DNA of 64,000 nucleotides, from positions 1,745,001 to 1,809,000 of the forward strand of contig NZ_PZZM01000001.1 of NCBI RefSeq assembly GCF_003046175.1. Direction: 5' to 3'. A model generated the notes under the pieces. It saw nothing but the letters and a program-made list of their open reading frames with translations. It made no database searches and was not told the origin of the DNA. The position numbers and the translations under genes are program-made. Positions 7,703 through 19,314 of this stretch are shown here, piece by piece. Positions within the stretch are counted from its first letter, which is position 1. The number at the start of each line of letters is the position of its first letter. The stretch comes from Bosea sp. 124. Lineage in GTDB: Bacteria; Pseudomonadota; Alphaproteobacteria; Rhizobiales; Beijerinckiaceae.

Positions 7703-9517
7703 TCATTCGGCGGGCCCGGCCTGCGCCGGCAGCGCCGCCGCCATGCCGGGCTGGTCCGGCCCGACATGGCGTGAGGCCATGCGCACGACGCCGCCGGCGC
7801 GTTTCAGCAACAGCCGGTGCGTCGCAGCCTCGGCGAAGCCCGCGCCCTGCCCGAAGGCGATGATGATCGCATCCGGCCGCGCCGCACGCAGCTCGGTCAG
7901 GAGTTCGAGGGCGGCATCGGTATCGAAGGCGCTGGTCGCCTCGTCGAGCAGCACGACATCGGGCCGTTCGAGTTCGGCGCGGGCCAAGGCGAGGCGCTGG
8001 CGGTCGCCGGTCGCCAGTTCCTTGTCCCAGTCCCGGCTCTCGTCGAGCGGGGGCGCGAGGCCCGACAGGCCATAGCGGCGAAGCGCGCTCTCCAATTGCG
8101 CCTCCGGCACCGCCTTGCCCGTTTCGAGGATCGCGCGCAGGCTCCCCTCCGACAGATGCAGCTTCTGCGGCACCGCCGTCACGAAGGCACCGGGCGGCAG
8201 CATGATCGTGCCACGGCCCCAAGGCCAGAGCCCCGCCACCGCCTGCACCAGCGCGGCCTTGCCGAGGCCAAGCTCGCCGGAGACATGCAGCGTCGCGCCC
8301 GGCGGCAGGGAGCAGGAAATATCGGCGGCCAGCGTGCGCCCGTCGCGGTCGATCAGCGTCACCCCGTCGAGATGCAGCAGGCCGTCATGGCTTTGCTGGA
8401 TCGCCAGATGCTCGCCCGGCGGCTCGCCATCGACGCGCTCCAGCGCATCGGCGAGTTCGTTGACGCGCCGCGCTGCCGCCAGCCATTCGGCAATGCGCAT
8501 GAAATTGTCGAGCACCCAGTTGAAGGCGTTCTGCACGGCGACGAAAGCCGCCGCGACCTGGACCACGCCACCGAGCGACATCTCGCCGGAGAGATATTTC
8601 GGCGCCGCCAGCAGCAGCGGCACCACCGGCACCAGCGCGCCGCTGCCATTGGTGATCCAGGTCAGGCGGCCGCGCTGGCGGATCATCGCAAGCCAGCGCC
8701 CGACCAGGCCGTCATAGGTCCGCGCCACGGCGCGGCGCTCGCCCGCCTCGGTACGGGAGAGCGCGATCGTCTCGCCATGGTCGCGGATGCGCATGAGCGA
8801 GAAGCGCAACCTCGCTTCGCCCTCGTTGCGGGCGGCGATCAGGCTCGGCAGGCGGCGCCCCACGAAGGTCACGAGCAGCGAGACCAGCACGGCATAGACG
8901 ATCGCCGCCAGCACGAGATAGGCCGGGATGACGATGACGGCGCCGCCCGACCGCAGCGTCAGCGCGCCGCCGATCTCCCAGAGAATCTCGATGAAGGTGA
9001 TGATGGTGATAACCGCCGAGAGCAGGCCGATGGCGAAGTCGACGACGGGCTCGGTCGCCCAGCGGACATCGTCGGCGATGCGGTATTCGGGATTGGCCGG
9101 CTCGTAGCCCGAGAGACTGAGCCGGAAGAAGCGACGCTCGCCCACCCAGCTATCGGCGAGCTTTGCCGTCACCCATTGGCGCCAGTGCACCTGGAAGGTC
9201 TCGCGCGAGACCAGGATGACCACGCCGAGCCCGGCCGCGACCAGAACCAGCACCGGGAAGACCGCCATGGCGATCAGTGCGCTCTCGCTGTCCTTCTTCT
9301 CCAGCGCGTCGAAGAACCAGCCGTTCCAGCGGTTGATGGTGACGTTGGCAAAGACGGAGAGAATGATCGCGGCCGCCAGCAGCAGGGACCAGAACCAGGC
9401 ACGCCGCGCGCTCGCTGCCTTCCAGAAGCCGCCGGTGAGACGCGCGAATCGAAGCGCGACCTGCCGATCGCTCGGCGCAGCCATGATCACGCCCGGCGTC
9501 TCGCTGCGCGCCTGCAC
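7703..9517 (-). CDS. SbmA/YddA-type ABC protein with an eroded ATPase site
   Basis: A 604-residue fusion of a six-helix membrane domain (about residues 25-350, with the SbmA/BacA-like NRWNGWFFDAL and EYRIADDVRWATE signatures) and a C-terminal nucleotide-binding domain. The ATPase motifs are damaged. Walker A reads GELGLGKAA, so the Ser/Thr that holds Mg2+ is Ala; the signature loop is LATGDRQ; Walker B (VVLLDEATSA) is intact; and the H-loop histidine is missing (IIIAFGQG). It may bind but hydrolyse ATP poorly, or work by proton gradient like SbmA. Start is GTG at 9517 or ATG at 9484; neither has a strong ribosome binding site. Confidence 0.82.
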   Translation of the reverse strand: MQARSETPGVIMAAPSDRQVALRFARLTGGFWKAASARRAWFWSLLLAAAIILSVFANVTINRWNGWFFDALEKKDSESALIAMAVFPVLVLVAAGLGVVILVSRETFQVHWRQWVTAKLADSWVGERRFFRLSLSGYEPANPEYRIADDVRWATEPVVDFAIGLLSAVITIITFIEILWEIGGALTLRSGGAVIVIPAYLVLAAIVYAVLVSLLVTFVGRRLPSLIAARNEGEARLRFSLMRIRDHGETIALSRTEAGERRAVARTYDGLVGRWLAMIRQRGRLTWITNGSGALVPVVPLLLAAPKYLSGEMSLGGVVQVAAAFVAVQNAFNWVLDNFMRIAEWLAAARRVNELADALERVDGEPPGEHLAIQQSHDGLLHLDGVTLIDRDGRTLAADISCSLPPGATLHVSGELGLGKAALVQAVAGLWPWGRGTIMLPPGAFVTAVPQKLHLSEGSLRAILETGKAVPEAQLESALRRYGLSGLAPPLDESRDWDKELATGDRQRLALARAELERPDVVLLDEATSAFDTDAALELLTELRAARPDAIIIAFGQGAGFAEAATHRLLLKRAGGVVRMASRHVGPDQPGMAAALPAQAGPAE

Positions 9518-9654
9518 GATGTTCGATCATCCCCCGCGGCCGGTTGTCCGGCACTCCGGGCAGGCTGACTCGCGCTGAATGAACTCGAAATGAACGGGAA
9601 CAGCAGCCGCTTCGCCAGCGTTCAGCCACACATCGGGAAGGAAGGAGATCGACC

Positions 9655-9954
9655 ATGCCACGCGGCGACAAGTCGGCCTATACCGACAAGCAGAAGCGCA
9701 AGGCCGGGCATATCGAGGAGAGCTACGAGGAGCGCGGCGTCGCGAAGGAGGAGGCCGAAAGGCGTGCCTGGGCGACCGTCAACAAGGAAAGCGGCGGCGG
9801 CAACAAGAGCGGCTCGGGCCGCGGCCAGCCGGATACCAAGGTCTCGTCGAAGCGCGGCGGTGCGATCGGCGGCAAGGCCTCCGCCTCCCGCCCCGCGGCC
9901 GAGCGCTCGGCCGCGGCGAAGAAGGCCGCCGAGACGCGAAAGAAGGCCTCATAA
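9655..9954 (+). CDS. Small basic 'plasmid stabilization'-type protein
   Basis: A 99-residue, highly charged protein. The N-terminal half (PRGDKSAYTDKQKRKAGHIE, then YEERG and AERRAWATVNKESGGG) belongs to a widespread family of small chromosomal proteins that databases label plasmid stabilization protein without experimental basis. The C-terminal half is a Gly/Ser/Ala/Lys tail like those of nucleic-acid-binding or histone-like proteins. A strong AAGGAAGGAGA lies a few bases upstream of the ATG. A role in DNA binding or stress is only inference. Confidence 0.75.
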   Translation: MPRGDKSAYTDKQKRKAGHIEESYEERGVAKEEAERRAWATVNKESGGGNKSGSGRGQPDTKVSSKRGGAIGGKASASRPAAERSAAAKKAAETRKKAS

Positions 9955-10005
9955 GCAGGGCCTGCCGCGATTCCCGCCGGTTTGGCCGAGAATCGCGAAG
10001 ATGGG

Positions 10006-10028
10006 ATGGTCGGGGCGAGCCCGACCAT
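10006..10028. repeat. Intergenic hairpin between convergent genes
   Basis: Nine-base perfect arms (ATGGTCGGG and CCCGACCAT) with a five-base loop. It lies just beyond the malic enzyme stop and after the small basic protein, like the palindromes at 1339-1424. The left arm resembles the ATGGCCGGG arm seen there. It probably terminates or protects transcripts from both sides. Confidence 0.55.
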
Positions 10029-10049
10029 GAGGCTGAGATCGCGCCTCGC

Positions 10050-12332
10050 TTACCCGCCGATGTTGAAGGCTGCCAGCGCCGCCATGTTGACGATGTCGGA
10101 GTCCTTGGCGCCAAGCGGGACGATCTGGACCGGCTTGTCGAGACCGACGATCAGCGGGCCGATCACGGTCGATCCGCCGAGCTCCTGCAGCATCTTCGTC
10201 GAGATCGAGGCCGAGTGGAACGCAGGCATGACCAGCACGTTCGCGGGGCCGGTCAGCCGGCAGAACGGATACTGGCTCAGCAGATCGCGATTGAGTGCGA
10301 CATCGGCGGCCATCTCGCCGTCATACTCGAAATCGACCCGCTGGGAGTCGAGCAACTTGACCGCCTCGCGCACCTTCTCCGAGCGCTCCCCGGCCGGATG
10401 GCCGAAGGTGGAGAAAGCCAGCATCGCGACCTTGGGCTCATAGCCGAGGCGCCGTGCCACGCCGGCCGCCTCGATCGCGATCTCGGACAATTCCTGCGCC
10501 GTCGGCATCTCGGTGATCGCCGTGTCGGCGACGAGCACGGTGCGCTCGCGCGAGAGCACGATCGAGACGCCGATGACGCGGTGGCCAGGCTTCTCGTCGA
10601 TGACGCGGCGGACCTCCTCCAACGCGATCGAGTAGTTGCGGGTAACGCCGGTGACGAGGGCGTCGGCATCGCCGAGCGCGACCATGGCGGCGGCGAAATG
10701 GTTGCGGTCCTGGTTGATCAGGCGCTGGCAGTCGCGGAAGAGATAACCCTGCCGCTGCAGGCGCTCGTAGAGATACTGGGCGTAGGCCGAATTGCGCTTC
10801 GACAGCCGCGCATTCTGGACCGAGATGCCCTTGGCCTCGAGATCGAGGCCAAGGAAGGTCGCGGTCTCATAGACGCGCTCCTCGCGGCCGACCAGAATGG
10901 CGTGGCCGAGGCCCTGATTGACGAAGGACACCGCCGCGCGGATGACCTGCTCTTCCTCGCCTTCGGCGAAGACCACACGCTTGGGATAGCGCCTGACGCG
11001 CTCGAAAATGCGATTGAGCGTGCCGGCGACAGGGTCGCGCCGCGCCGAGAGCTGCGCCTTGTAGGCCGGGATATCGACGATCGGCTTGCCGGCGACGCCG
11101 GTCTCCATGGCGGCCTTGGCGACGGCCACCGGCACGACATGGATCAGCCGCGGGTCGAAGGGGACCGGGATGATGTAGTCCTTGCCGTAGCGCGGGCGCG
11201 AGCCCTGATAGGCGGCAGCGACCTCGTCGGGCACGTCCTCGCGGGCGAGCGAGGCCAGCGCCTCGGCCGCGGCGATTTTCATCTCCATGTTGATGGTCTT
11301 GGCGCGGACGTCGAGCGCGCCCCGGAAGATGAAAGGGAAGCCGAGGACGTTGTTGACCTGGTTCGGATAGTCCGAGCGACCCGTCGCCATGATGGCGTCG
11401 TCACGCACGGCGTGGACCTCCTCCGGCGTGATCTCCGGATCGGGGTTGGCCATCGCGAAGATGATCGGGTTCGGTGCCATCGACGCAACCATCTCGGGCG
11501 TGACCGCGCCCTTCTGCGACAGGCCGAAGAACGCATCGGCGCCGTCCATCGCCTGCGCCAGCGTGCGCCGGTCGGTGATGGCGGCGTGGGCCGATTTCCA
11601 CTGGTTCATGCCCTCGGTGCGGCCCTGGTAGATCACGCCCTTGGTGTCGCAGAGAATGACGTTGTCGGGCTTGAAGCCCATCGCCTTGAGCAGCTCGGTG
11701 CAGGCGATCGAGGCCGCGCCGGCGCCGTTGATGACGAGGCGGGTCGTCTTGACGTCGCGGCCGGTGAGATCGAGCGCATTGATCAGGCCCGCGGCGGCGA
11801 TGATCGCCGTACCATGCTGGTCGTCATGAAAGACGGGGATATCCATCAGCTCGCGCAGGCGCTGCTCGATGATGAAACACTCCGGCGCCTTGATATCCTC
11901 GAGATTGATGCCGCCGAAGGACGGACCGAGATAGCGCACGGCGTCGATGAACTTGTCGGCATCCTCCGTATCGACTTCGAGATCGATCGAATCGACGTCG
12001 GCGAAGCGCTTGAACAGAACCGCCTTGCCTTCCATCACCGGCTTCGAGGCGAGCGCGCCGAGATTGCCGAGGCCGAGGATCGCCGTGCCGTTGGTGATGA
12101 CCGCGACGAGATTGGCGCGCGCGGTGTAGTCATAGGCCTTGCTCGGATCGTCCGCGATCGCCAGCACCGGCACCGCGACGCCGGGCGAATAGGCGAGCGA
12201 GAGATCGCGCTGTGTCGCCATGGGCACCGTCGCGACGATCTCGAGCTTGCCCGGGCGCCCCTCCGAGTGAAACAGCAATGCTTCCTGGTCGGTGAAGGTC
12301 GGGCGCGTGCGCTTGATCGGCTGGTCGGTCAT
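10050..12332 (-). CDS. maeB: NADP-dependent malic enzyme with phosphotransacetylase-like C-terminus
   Basis: A 760-residue MaeB-type enzyme that converts malate to pyruvate, CO2 and NADPH. Residues about 1-430 are the malic enzyme part, with the YSPGVAVP substrate element, FHDDQHGTA metal-site motif, and the VINGAGAAS nucleotide-binding fold. Residues about 435-760 are the phosphate acetyl/butyryltransferase-like domain, ending in [13 protein letters not shown]; in this family that domain is regulatory, responding to acetyl-CoA, rather than catalytic. The ATG at 12332 ([11 protein letters not shown]) gives the normal length. It is a stand-alone gene, linking the TCA cycle to NADPH supply. Confidence 0.95.
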   Translation of the reverse strand: MTDQPIKRTRPTFTDQEALLFHSEGRPGKLEIVATVPMATQRDLSLAYSPGVAVPVLAIADDPSKAYDYTARANLVAVITNGTAILGLGNLGALASKPVMEGKAVLFKRFADVDSIDLEVDTEDADKFIDAVRYLGPSFGGINLEDIKAPECFIIEQRLRELMDIPVFHDDQHGTAIIAAAGLINALDLTGRDVKTTRLVINGAGAASIACTELLKAMGFKPDNVILCDTKGVIYQGRTEGMNQWKSAHAAITDRRTLAQAMDGADAFFGLSQKGAVTPEMVASMAPNPIIFAMANPDPEITPEEVHAVRDDAIMATGRSDYPNQVNNVLGFPFIFRGALDVRAKTINMEMKIAAAEALASLAREDVPDEVAAAYQGSRPRYGKDYIIPVPFDPRLIHVVPVAVAKAAMETGVAGKPIVDIPAYKAQLSARRDPVAGTLNRIFERVRRYPKRVVFAEGEEEQVIRAAVSFVNQGLGHAILVGREERVYETATFLGLDLEAKGISVQNARLSKRNSAYAQYLYERLQRQGYLFRDCQRLINQDRNHFAAAMVALGDADALVTGVTRNYSIALEEVRRVIDEKPGHRVIGVSIVLSRERTVLVADTAITEMPTAQELSEIAIEAAGVARRLGYEPKVAMLAFSTFGHPAGERSEKVREAVKLLDSQRVDFEYDGEMAADVALNRDLLSQYPFCRLTGPANVLVMPAFHSASISTKMLQELGGSTVIGPLIVGLDKPVQIVPLGAKDSDIVNMAALAAFNIGG

Positions 12333-12487
12333 GGGATTGTTCTTTTTTGTGAGCGTTTCCTGGAGGAGGCGGACCATAGGCAAGCGCCTGCGCGCCCACA
12401 AGGCGCGCTGGCGAGGAACGCTTATGCCGCTGGGTTACAGATCGCCGCTGCCGCCGGAGCCGCGGGCCTGCCCCAGGCCCCGCTTGG

Positions 12488-14401
12488 TCAGAGACGCCGG
12501 CGGACGCTGCCGACGAAATCGCCGACATAGCGATCGAGCGCGCTGGTCTGCTCGTCGACCGTGCGGGCCGCCTCGACGACGAGACGCGCCGCGTCGCCCG
12601 TGACCCGGGCCTCGTCGCCGACGGAACCGACATTGCTCGTGACGGCGACCGCGCTGCCGGCGACGGCCTGTGCATCGGTCGCGATGGTGGTGACGATGTC
12701 GGCCTGCCGGTTCACGACGCGCGCGAGGACACCCGAGGTCTGCTCGATGTCGCTCATCGTCCTGTCCATGAAGGCGACGGCACCCGAGGCGGTCGCGGCG
12801 GCGCCGCGGATCTCCTGCAGGGTCGCGGCGATGTCGCGCGTGGCCTTCTGGGTCTGCTCGGCCAGATTCTTGACCTCGCCGGCGACGACCGCGAAACCGC
12901 GCCCCGCCGCGCCTGCGCGCGCGGCCTCGATCGTCGCGTTGAGCGCGAGCAGGTTCGTGCGCGCCGCGATGTCCTCGATCAGATCCAGGACGGCACTCGC
13001 CTTGTCGGCGGCCGTGTTCAGCCCCGCGACATCGCGTTGCGTCTGCCGGACATAGCTCGCTGCGTCATGGGCCGCCTGATCGGCATGTTCCGTCTGGCGC
13101 ATCAGTTCGCGGATCGACGCCTCGATCTCCTCGGCTGCTACCGCGACGCTGCCGATGCGGTTCGAGGCGCTTTCCGCCTCGCGCCTGACGGCGACGGCCC
13201 GCTGCGTCGTGTTGTCGGCGCTCTGTGCCATCGCACTGGCGGCCTCGTACATGCTGCGGACCGAGCGGCTCACGTCCTGAAGCGCCTTGCCGACGGTCAC
13301 CTCGAGCTGTCCCGCGAGCTCGTCGAGCTGGCTTCGACGCGCCTCCTCGATTTCGGCGCGGCGCGTCTCGATGGTTCTCTCATCGGTGACATCGAACAGG
13401 ATGCCGTCCCAGACGCGCGTGCCGTCGGGCAAGCGACGCATCGTCGCCTCGCTGCGCATGGCCACGATCGAGCCGTCCTTGCCATGGTAGCGGAGATGGA
13501 GGCGCCAGTTGTCCTTCTCCTCGAACCCCGCTCTGCAAGCCTGCTCGAAACGGGCCCGATCCTCCGGAATCATCTTGTCGATCCAGACGCGGGCGTCCCG
13601 CTCGACATCCTCCTGCTTGACGCCCAGCAATTCACCGAGCCGGAACGAGGCAAAGCGGTAGCTCACCGTGCCATCCGGACGCAGAATGCGCTGGTAGAGC
13701 GTGCCGGGTACGCGCTGTGCCAGGGTCTTGAAGCGATAGCCGGTTTCGCGCCGCTCGGCATCGACCACGATCAGCAGCGACGCGAGTATCGTGCCGACGA
13801 TGTTGATGACGAGAACCGGGGGGAAAGCCTGGGTCAGAACCTCCCACATCAGCTCGCGGTTCGGCAGCAGCAGGATGGGCGGCAGCAGCACCACGCCGCT
13901 CGCCAGAGCCAGCCAGGCCACGTCGCCGCGGGAGGGCGGGCGCTTACTGGCCTGGATGCGCCAGCGCATGGCGAGCCCAGCGAGCGCACTGAGGCCGATA
14001 CCGGCGATGCCCATGGCCATGCCGTTGCCGCCCTCGGCATAGCGGTACAGGGAGAGCGCTCCGGCGACGAGCCCGCTCGAGAGCGGCCCGCCGAAGGCGC
14101 CCGCCAGCAGCGCGGCGATGTTGCGGGAGCTGACGACCACGCCGGGCTGCTGCACGAAGGGATGAGCCATGCTGAGCAGCCCGGCGCCGCCGAGCAGCGC
14201 GCCGATGACGATCTGGCGCAGGATCGGATATCGCTCGAGGACCGGCGTGACGGCCGTGACGGCGAGCGCTGCCAGCAGAATGAACGACAGGCTCTCGATC
14301 AGGGTAACGATCAACGATTTCGATCCGCGCCGGTTAACGATCCGCCAACCATGCCCCCGATTGCTGAATGCCTTCCTAACGCGGGAAGCATTCGCGGGCA
14401 C
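12488..14401 (-). CDS. Chemoreceptor with 5TM-LytS-type sensor and PAS domains (copy 1)
   Basis: A 637-residue methyl-accepting protein. Residues about 30-210 form a multi-helix membrane sensor like 5TMR_LYT, with the [20 protein letters not shown] signature. A PAS fold spans about 225-335 (the [13 protein letters not shown] start is shared with copy 2). There is no clear HAMP. The C-terminal signalling domain contains the hairpin-tip sequence [19 protein letters not shown], which contacts CheA/CheW. No CheR-binding pentapeptide is present. GTG at 14401 is the only early start. It is a tandem paralogue of the next gene upstream and is probably an energy or redox-type sensor, by family; the ligand is unknown. 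Confidence 0.88.
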   Translation of the reverse strand: MPANASRVRKAFSNRGHGWRIVNRRGSKSLIVTLIESLSFILLAALAVTAVTPVLERYPILRQIVIGALLGGAGLLSMAHPFVQQPGVVVSSRNIAALLAGAFGGPLSSGLVAGALSLYRYAEGGNGMAMGIAGIGLSALAGLAMRWRIQASKRPPSRGDVAWLALASGVVLLPPILLLPNRELMWEVLTQAFPPVLVINIVGTILASLLIVVDAERRETGYRFKTLAQRVPGTLYQRILRPDGTVSYRFASFRLGELLGVKQEDVERDARVWIDKMIPEDRARFEQACRAGFEEKDNWRLHLRYHGKDGSIVAMRSEATMRRLPDGTRVWDGILFDVTDERTIETRRAEIEEARRSQLDELAGQLEVTVGKALQDVSRSVRSMYEAASAMAQSADNTTQRAVAVRREAESASNRIGSVAVAAEEIEASIRELMRQTEHADQAAHDAASYVRQTQRDVAGLNTAADKASAVLDLIEDIAARTNLLALNATIEAARAGAAGRGFAVVAGEVKNLAEQTQKATRDIAATLQEIRGAAATASGAVAFMDRTMSDIEQTSGVLARVVNRQADIVTTIATDAQAVAGSAVAVTSNVGSVGDEARVTGDAARLVVEAARTVDEQTSALDRYVGDFVGSVRRRL

Positions 14402-14539
14402 GAAACACTCCGATTCGACTCGATATCGCCTTTGGCCGGGTGCGGGGGGCGCTTGGTGCAGGGGCGCTCGATGCAGGGGCGCTCGCGCATCGCATCGGCT
14501 GTCGCCGAAGGCCGCGCGCTCCTTCCAGAGCCGCGACCG

Positions 14540-16375
14540 TCAGAGGCGACGGCGCACGCCGCCGACGAATTCCCCGACATAGCGATCGAGTGCGGCGGTC
14601 TGCTCGTCGACCTTGCGGGCGACATCGAGGACGCGCTGGGCGGCGCCGCCGGTGACGGAGGCCTCGGCGCCGACCGAGCCGACGCTGGCCGTGACGGCGC
14701 TGGTGCTGCCGGCGACGGCCTGGGCGTCGGCCGTGATCGTCGAGGCGATGTCGGCCTGCCGGCTGACGACATCGGCGATGGCGCCGGAGGTCCGCTCGAT
14801 CGTGGTCATGGTGCCTTCGATATGGGCGACGGCTTCCGAAGCCGCGGCAGCAGCGCCTCGGATGTCCTGCAGCGTCGCCGCGATGTCACGGGTCGCCTTC
14901 TGGGTCTGTTCGGCCAGGTTCTTGACCTCGCCGGCCACGACGGCGAAGCCACGTCCGGCCGCACCGGCACGGGCGGCCTCGATCGTCGCGTTCAGCGCCA
15001 GGAGATTGGTACGCGACGCGATATCCTCAATGAAATCGAGCACCGAGCTGACCTTGTCGGCGGCTTCGCCGAGGCCTGCGACGTCGCTGCGGGTGGAGCG
15101 GACATAGCTCGCGGCATCCCGCACCGTCTGGTCGGCATGAGCCGTCTGACGCGTCAGTTCGCGGATCGAGGCCTCGATCTCCTCGGCCGCGACCGCGACG
15201 CTGCCGACGCGGCGCGAGGCGACATCCGCCTGACGGGTGACCTCGCCGGCCCGCAACGCTGTATTGTTGGCGCTGCCGGCCATCTCGTTGGCGGCTTCAT
15301 GCATGCTGCGGACCGACGACGCGACCTCCTGCAGCGCCTTGCCGACCGTCACCTCCAACTGCGTGGCGAGGCTTTCGAGCGCCGCCTTGCGCTCATCCTC
15401 GAATTCGCGCCGGCGCTGCTCGAGCGTGCGCTCCGCCGTGACATCGATCATGATGCCGTCCCAGCAGATCGAGCCGTCCGCCAGACGGCGCGCCGCAGCG
15501 TCGGTCCTGAGCCAGACCATGGAGCCGTCATCGCGGCGATGCCGCCCCTCGAAGCGCCACGGCTTCAAGGTCCTCTCGGCCGCGGCCTGGGCATTCGCCC
15601 TGGCCAGGAAATCGCGGTCCTCCGGCACCATCCAGCGCAGCCAGCTGGTCGGATCGCGCTCGACCTCCGCGCGTGTGACATCGAGAAATTCCTCGATCTT
15701 GGAATTGGCCAGCTTGTGCTGGATCGTGCCGTCCGGCCGCAGGATCTTCTGATAGAGGACGCCGGGCATGTTGGCCGTGCAGGCCTCGAGACGCAGCAGA
15801 GCCTCGACGCGCTCCTGGTCGCTCTTGATGATGTACCCGATCAGGAAGGCGCCGAGCACGTTGATCATGGTCACGCCCGGGCCCGACAATGCCAGGATCA
15901 AGCCCCAGGCGCGCGGGAACGGCACCAGGCCCAAGATCATCGCCACTGGCATCCAGGCCGCGACGAGGCTGAGGCCGAACAGCCCCTGCAGCGACGCCGT
16001 ACGCCCAGCCCGTCGCAGCCAGATGGCATAGGCCGCCCCGATCGCCGAACAGAGCAGGATGACGCCGACGCCAGCCGGCGCCCCCGTACCACCGATGTGA
16101 AGGCGCAGGGCAGACAGTGCGACCGCCGAGACAAAAGCGGCGATCGGACCGCCGAGCGGCCCAGACAGGACGGCGGCGATATTGCGGAAATCGAGCTGGA
16201 TGCCGGGCTGAATGGCGATCGGATCCAGCATGCTCGCGCACCCGCCCGCCGCGAAGATCAGCCCGATGACGACCTGCCGCAGCCTGAGATGCTCGCCGAG
16301 ACGCTGCGTCGCCAACGGCACCAGTACCGTAGCGACGATGAGGTAGCCAAGACCTCTGGTCAGTTCCAGTAGCAT
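14540..16375 (-). CDS. Chemoreceptor with 5TM-LytS-type sensor and PAS domains (copy 2)
   Basis: A 611-residue paralogue of the adjacent receptor with the same architecture: 5TM sensor (about 1-195, with [20 protein letters not shown]), PAS (about 205-320), and a methyl-accepting signalling domain. The signalling tips are almost identical, and both proteins end in VRRRL after a shared DRYVG(D/E)FVG. The membrane and PAS parts differ much more, so the pair likely shares kinase arrays but senses different inputs. The 138-base gap and common orientation allow co-transcription, this copy being first. The start at 16375 puts the first helix at the N-terminus. Confidence 0.88.
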   Translation of the reverse strand: MLLELTRGLGYLIVATVLVPLATQRLGEHLRLRQVVIGLIFAAGGCASMLDPIAIQPGIQLDFRNIAAVLSGPLGGPIAAFVSAVALSALRLHIGGTGAPAGVGVILLCSAIGAAYAIWLRRAGRTASLQGLFGLSLVAAWMPVAMILGLVPFPRAWGLILALSGPGVTMINVLGAFLIGYIIKSDQERVEALLRLEACTANMPGVLYQKILRPDGTIQHKLANSKIEEFLDVTRAEVERDPTSWLRWMVPEDRDFLARANAQAAAERTLKPWRFEGRHRRDDGSMVWLRTDAAARRLADGSICWDGIMIDVTAERTLEQRRREFEDERKAALESLATQLEVTVGKALQEVASSVRSMHEAANEMAGSANNTALRAGEVTRQADVASRRVGSVAVAAEEIEASIRELTRQTAHADQTVRDAASYVRSTRSDVAGLGEAADKVSSVLDFIEDIASRTNLLALNATIEAARAGAAGRGFAVVAGEVKNLAEQTQKATRDIAATLQDIRGAAAAASEAVAHIEGTMTTIERTSGAIADVVSRQADIASTITADAQAVAGSTSAVTASVGSVGAEASVTGGAAQRVLDVARKVDEQTAALDRYVGEFVGGVRRRL

Positions 16376-16563
16376 AGGGGCGTGCCCGGTACGGCTGAGG
16401 ACGACATCCCTTCATGATGTATGTCGGTTGTGGCTAACGAATGCTGAACTCGCCCTGTTGCAGGGACACCGGAGCCCACGTCCACATCAAAAAGTCGCCG
16501 GAAGCGCGCCGGCCGGCCTGCGCGGTTCCCAAGCGGGGGCCGAATCGCTAGCGTTCGCGCACC

Positions 16564-19314
16564 ATGCACAGCGCTCGCCAGTCTCTTCACGAACGGGTCG
16601 ACCCGCCCGCCGCTCCCCCGGCCGTTGCCCGGGAGGAGACCAGCCGCGTCACGCCGATGATGGCGCAATATGTCGAGATCAAAGCAGCCAATCCCGACTG
16701 CCTGCTGTTCTACCGGATGGGCGACTTCTACGAGCTGTTCTTCAGCGATGCCGAGATCGCCTCGCGTACGCTCGGGATCGTGCTGACCAAGCGCGGCAAG
16801 CACCAGGGTGACGACATCCCGATGTGCGGCGTGCCGGTAGAGCGCGCCGACGACTATCTGCAGAGGCTGATCGCGGCGGGGCACCGCGTTGCGGTCTGCG
16901 AGCAGACCGAGGATCCGGCCGAAGCCAGGAAGCGCGGGCCGAAATCCGTAGTCAAACGGGATGTGGTGCGCCTCGTCACGCCAGGCACCATCACCGAGGA
17001 GCGCCTGCTCGAGCCGGGCCGGGCGAGCCTGCTCGTCGCGGTGGCGCGGCGCAAGCTCGGCGATACCAGCGCGCTTTACGGCATCGCGGCGATCGACATC
17101 TCGACCGGGCGCTTCAGCGTGATGGAGGCGCCGCAGGAGCGGCTCGCGATCGAATTCGCCCGCCTCGAACCGCGCGAGATCGTTTGCCCGGACGCCATTC
17201 ACGACGATCCGGAGCTGAAGGAATTCTGGCGCGAGATCGGCGTGCCGGTGACGCCGCTGGCGCGGGAGGGGCTCGACGCGGCCTCGGCCGAGCGCCGGCT
17301 GAAGGACTTCTTCGGCGTCGCGACGCTCGACGCCTTCGGCAGCTTCAGCCGGGCCGAGGTCGCGGCAGCCGGCGCGGCGCTGGCCTATGTCGAGCGGACA
17401 CAATTCGGCGCGCGTCCGCCGCTCTCGCCGCCTGTGCGCGATGCCGGCTCGGCCACCATGCTGATCGACGCCGCGACGCGCGCCAATCTCGAACTGACCC
17501 GGACCCTCTCGGGCGAGCGCAGCGGCAGTCTGCTGGCGGCGATCGACCGCACCGTAACACCGGGCGGGGCGCGCCTGCTCGCCGAGCGCCTGGCCGGGCC
17601 ACTAACCGACCCCGCCCCGATCGCGGAGCGGCACGACGCGGTCGAGGCACTGGTCTCCGACGGCGCATTGCGCGAGGATCTGCAAGCCGCGCTCGCCAAG
17701 GTGCCGGATATCGCCCGGGCGCTGGCACGGCTCTCGCTCGACCGCGGCGGGCCGCGCGATCTCGCGGCGCTGGGCTCGGGGCTGAGTGCAGCTCGTGCCA
17801 TCGTCGGCATGTTGCTGCACCGGGCGGCGCTCCCGGCCGAACTGTCCAGGGCCTCGCGCGCGTTGTCGGAGATCGACCCTGACCTGCCGGCGCGGCTCGA
17901 AGCGACGCTCGCCGACGAACTGCCGCTGAACCGCCGCGACGGACGCTTCGTGCGCGAGGGGCACGATCCGGATCTGGACGAGCTGCGGCTGTTGCAGGTC
18001 GATTCTCGCAAGGTAATCGCGCAGCTGCAGGCGCGCTATGCCGCCGATACCGGCTGCCGCACGCTGCGGATCAAGCACAATTCGATGCTGGGTTATTTCG
18101 TCGAGGTGCCGCAAGCCATCGGCGAGGATTTCCTCAAGGAGCCCTGGCGGGCGACCTTCGTGCACCGCCAGACCATGTCCGACGCGATGCGGTTCTCATC
18201 GGTCGAGCTCGGCGGGCTGGAGGCGAAGATCGCCTCGGCCGCCGACCGCGCACTGAAACTCGAACTGGGGATCTTCGCCGCGCTCAGCGAGAGCGTGCTC
18301 GCCCATGCCGAACCGATCAAGCGGGCCGCCGCCGCGCTGGCCGAGATCGACGTCGCGGCAGGGCTCGCCGAGCTGGCGGCGCGGGAGGGCTGGAACCGGC
18401 CGCTGATCGACGCCAGCGAAGCCTTCACCATCCGGGCCGGGCGCCACGCCGTCGTCGAGGCGGCGCTGAAGCGCGACGGCAAGCCCTTCGTCGCCAACGA
18501 GACGGAATTGTCGCCGCCGGGAGCCGACGCGAAGGGCGGACGCATCTGCCTGATCACCGGCCCGAACATGGCCGGCAAGTCGACCTTCCTGCGCCAGAAC
18601 GCGCTGATCGCGGTGCTGGCGCAGATGGGTGCCTTCGTGCCGGCAGCGAGCGCCCATATCGGCGTTGTCGACCGGCTGTTCTCGCGCGTCGGCGCCGCCG
18701 ACGATCTGGCGCGCGGGCGCTCGACCTTCATGGTGGAGATGGTCGAGACCGCCGCGATCCTGAACCAGGCCGGGCCGCGCGCATTGGTCATCCTCGACGA
18801 GATCGGGCGCGGCACGGCGACCTTCGACGGGCTCTCGATCGCCTGGGCCGCCATCGAGCATCTGCACGAGGTCAATCGCTGCAGGGGCCTGTTCGCGACG
18901 CATTATCACGAACTCACCGCGCTGGCGGACCGGTTGGAGCGCGTCACCAACGCGACCGTGCGCGTCACCGAATGGAACGGCGAGGTGATCTTCCTGCACG
19001 AGGTCGTGCCGGGTGCCGCCGACCGCTCCTACGGCATCCAGGTCGCCAAGCTCGCCGGGCTGCCGCCGGCCGTGGTCGAGCGCGCCCGCAGCATTTTGAG
19101 CGAACTCGAGAAAACCGAGCGCGAAAAGCCTGTCGCCTCGCTCGTCGACGACCTGCCGCTCTTCGCGGCGCCGCAGCGCCGCGCCGCGCCGGCACCTACC
19201 CTGCCGGCCGAGGACCCGTTGCGGCTGGCGCTCGACGGGCTCGACCTCGACGAAATGACGCCGCGCGAGGCGCTGGAAGCGCTCTATCGGTTGAAGGGGC
19301 TGGGTAACGTTTAA
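16564..19314 (+). CDS. mutS: DNA mismatch repair protein MutS
   Basis: A 916-residue MutS. The mismatch-probing Phe-x-Glu is at F55-Y56-E57 in MGDFYELFF. Connector, lever and clamp domains follow at normal spacing. The ATPase begins with Walker [10 protein letters not shown] at about 666-674, then the ABC signature region ([10 protein letters not shown]), Walker B ([12 protein letters not shown]), and the FATHYHEL histidine. The C-terminal part ([19 protein letters not shown]) is the tetramer/MutL helix. It recognises mispairs after replication and recruits MutL. Its TAA stop shares the TTAA at 19311-19314 with the stop of the convergent parE-like gene. Confidence 0.97.
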   Translation: MHSARQSLHERVDPPAAPPAVAREETSRVTPMMAQYVEIKAANPDCLLFYRMGDFYELFFSDAEIASRTLGIVLTKRGKHQGDDIPMCGVPVERADDYLQRLIAAGHRVAVCEQTEDPAEARKRGPKSVVKRDVVRLVTPGTITEERLLEPGRASLLVAVARRKLGDTSALYGIAAIDISTGRFSVMEAPQERLAIEFARLEPREIVCPDAIHDDPELKEFWREIGVPVTPLAREGLDAASAERRLKDFFGVATLDAFGSFSRAEVAAAGAALAYVERTQFGARPPLSPPVRDAGSATMLIDAATRANLELTRTLSGERSGSLLAAIDRTVTPGGARLLAERLAGPLTDPAPIAERHDAVEALVSDGALREDLQAALAKVPDIARALARLSLDRGGPRDLAALGSGLSAARAIVGMLLHRAALPAELSRASRALSEIDPDLPARLEATLADELPLNRRDGRFVREGHDPDLDELRLLQVDSRKVIAQLQARYAADTGCRTLRIKHNSMLGYFVEVPQAIGEDFLKEPWRATFVHRQTMSDAMRFSSVELGGLEAKIASAADRALKLELGIFAALSESVLAHAEPIKRAAAALAEIDVAAGLAELAAREGWNRPLIDASEAFTIRAGRHAVVEAALKRDGKPFVANETELSPPGADAKGGRICLITGPNMAGKSTFLRQNALIAVLAQMGAFVPAASAHIGVVDRLFSRVGAADDLARGRSTFMVEMVETAAILNQAGPRALVILDEIGRGTATFDGLSIAWAAIEHLHEVNRCRGLFATHYHELTALADRLERVTNATVRVTEWNGEVIFLHEVVPGAADRSYGIQVAKLAGLPPAVVERARSILSELEKTEREKPVASLVDDLPLFAAPQRRAAPAPTLPAEDPLRLALDGLDLDEMTPREALEALYRLKGLGNV

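Noticed and set aside
10215..12530. A 771-codon open frame opposite the malic enzyme
   Set aside because: Antisense shadow of a clearly identified enzyme; no recognisable motif and no ribosome site.
13037..16372. A 1111-codon open frame on the plus strand
   Set aside because: It is exactly antisense to the two chemoreceptor genes, is rich in Arg, Asp, Gly and Ala with no domain, and reflects the GC-biased codons of the real genes.
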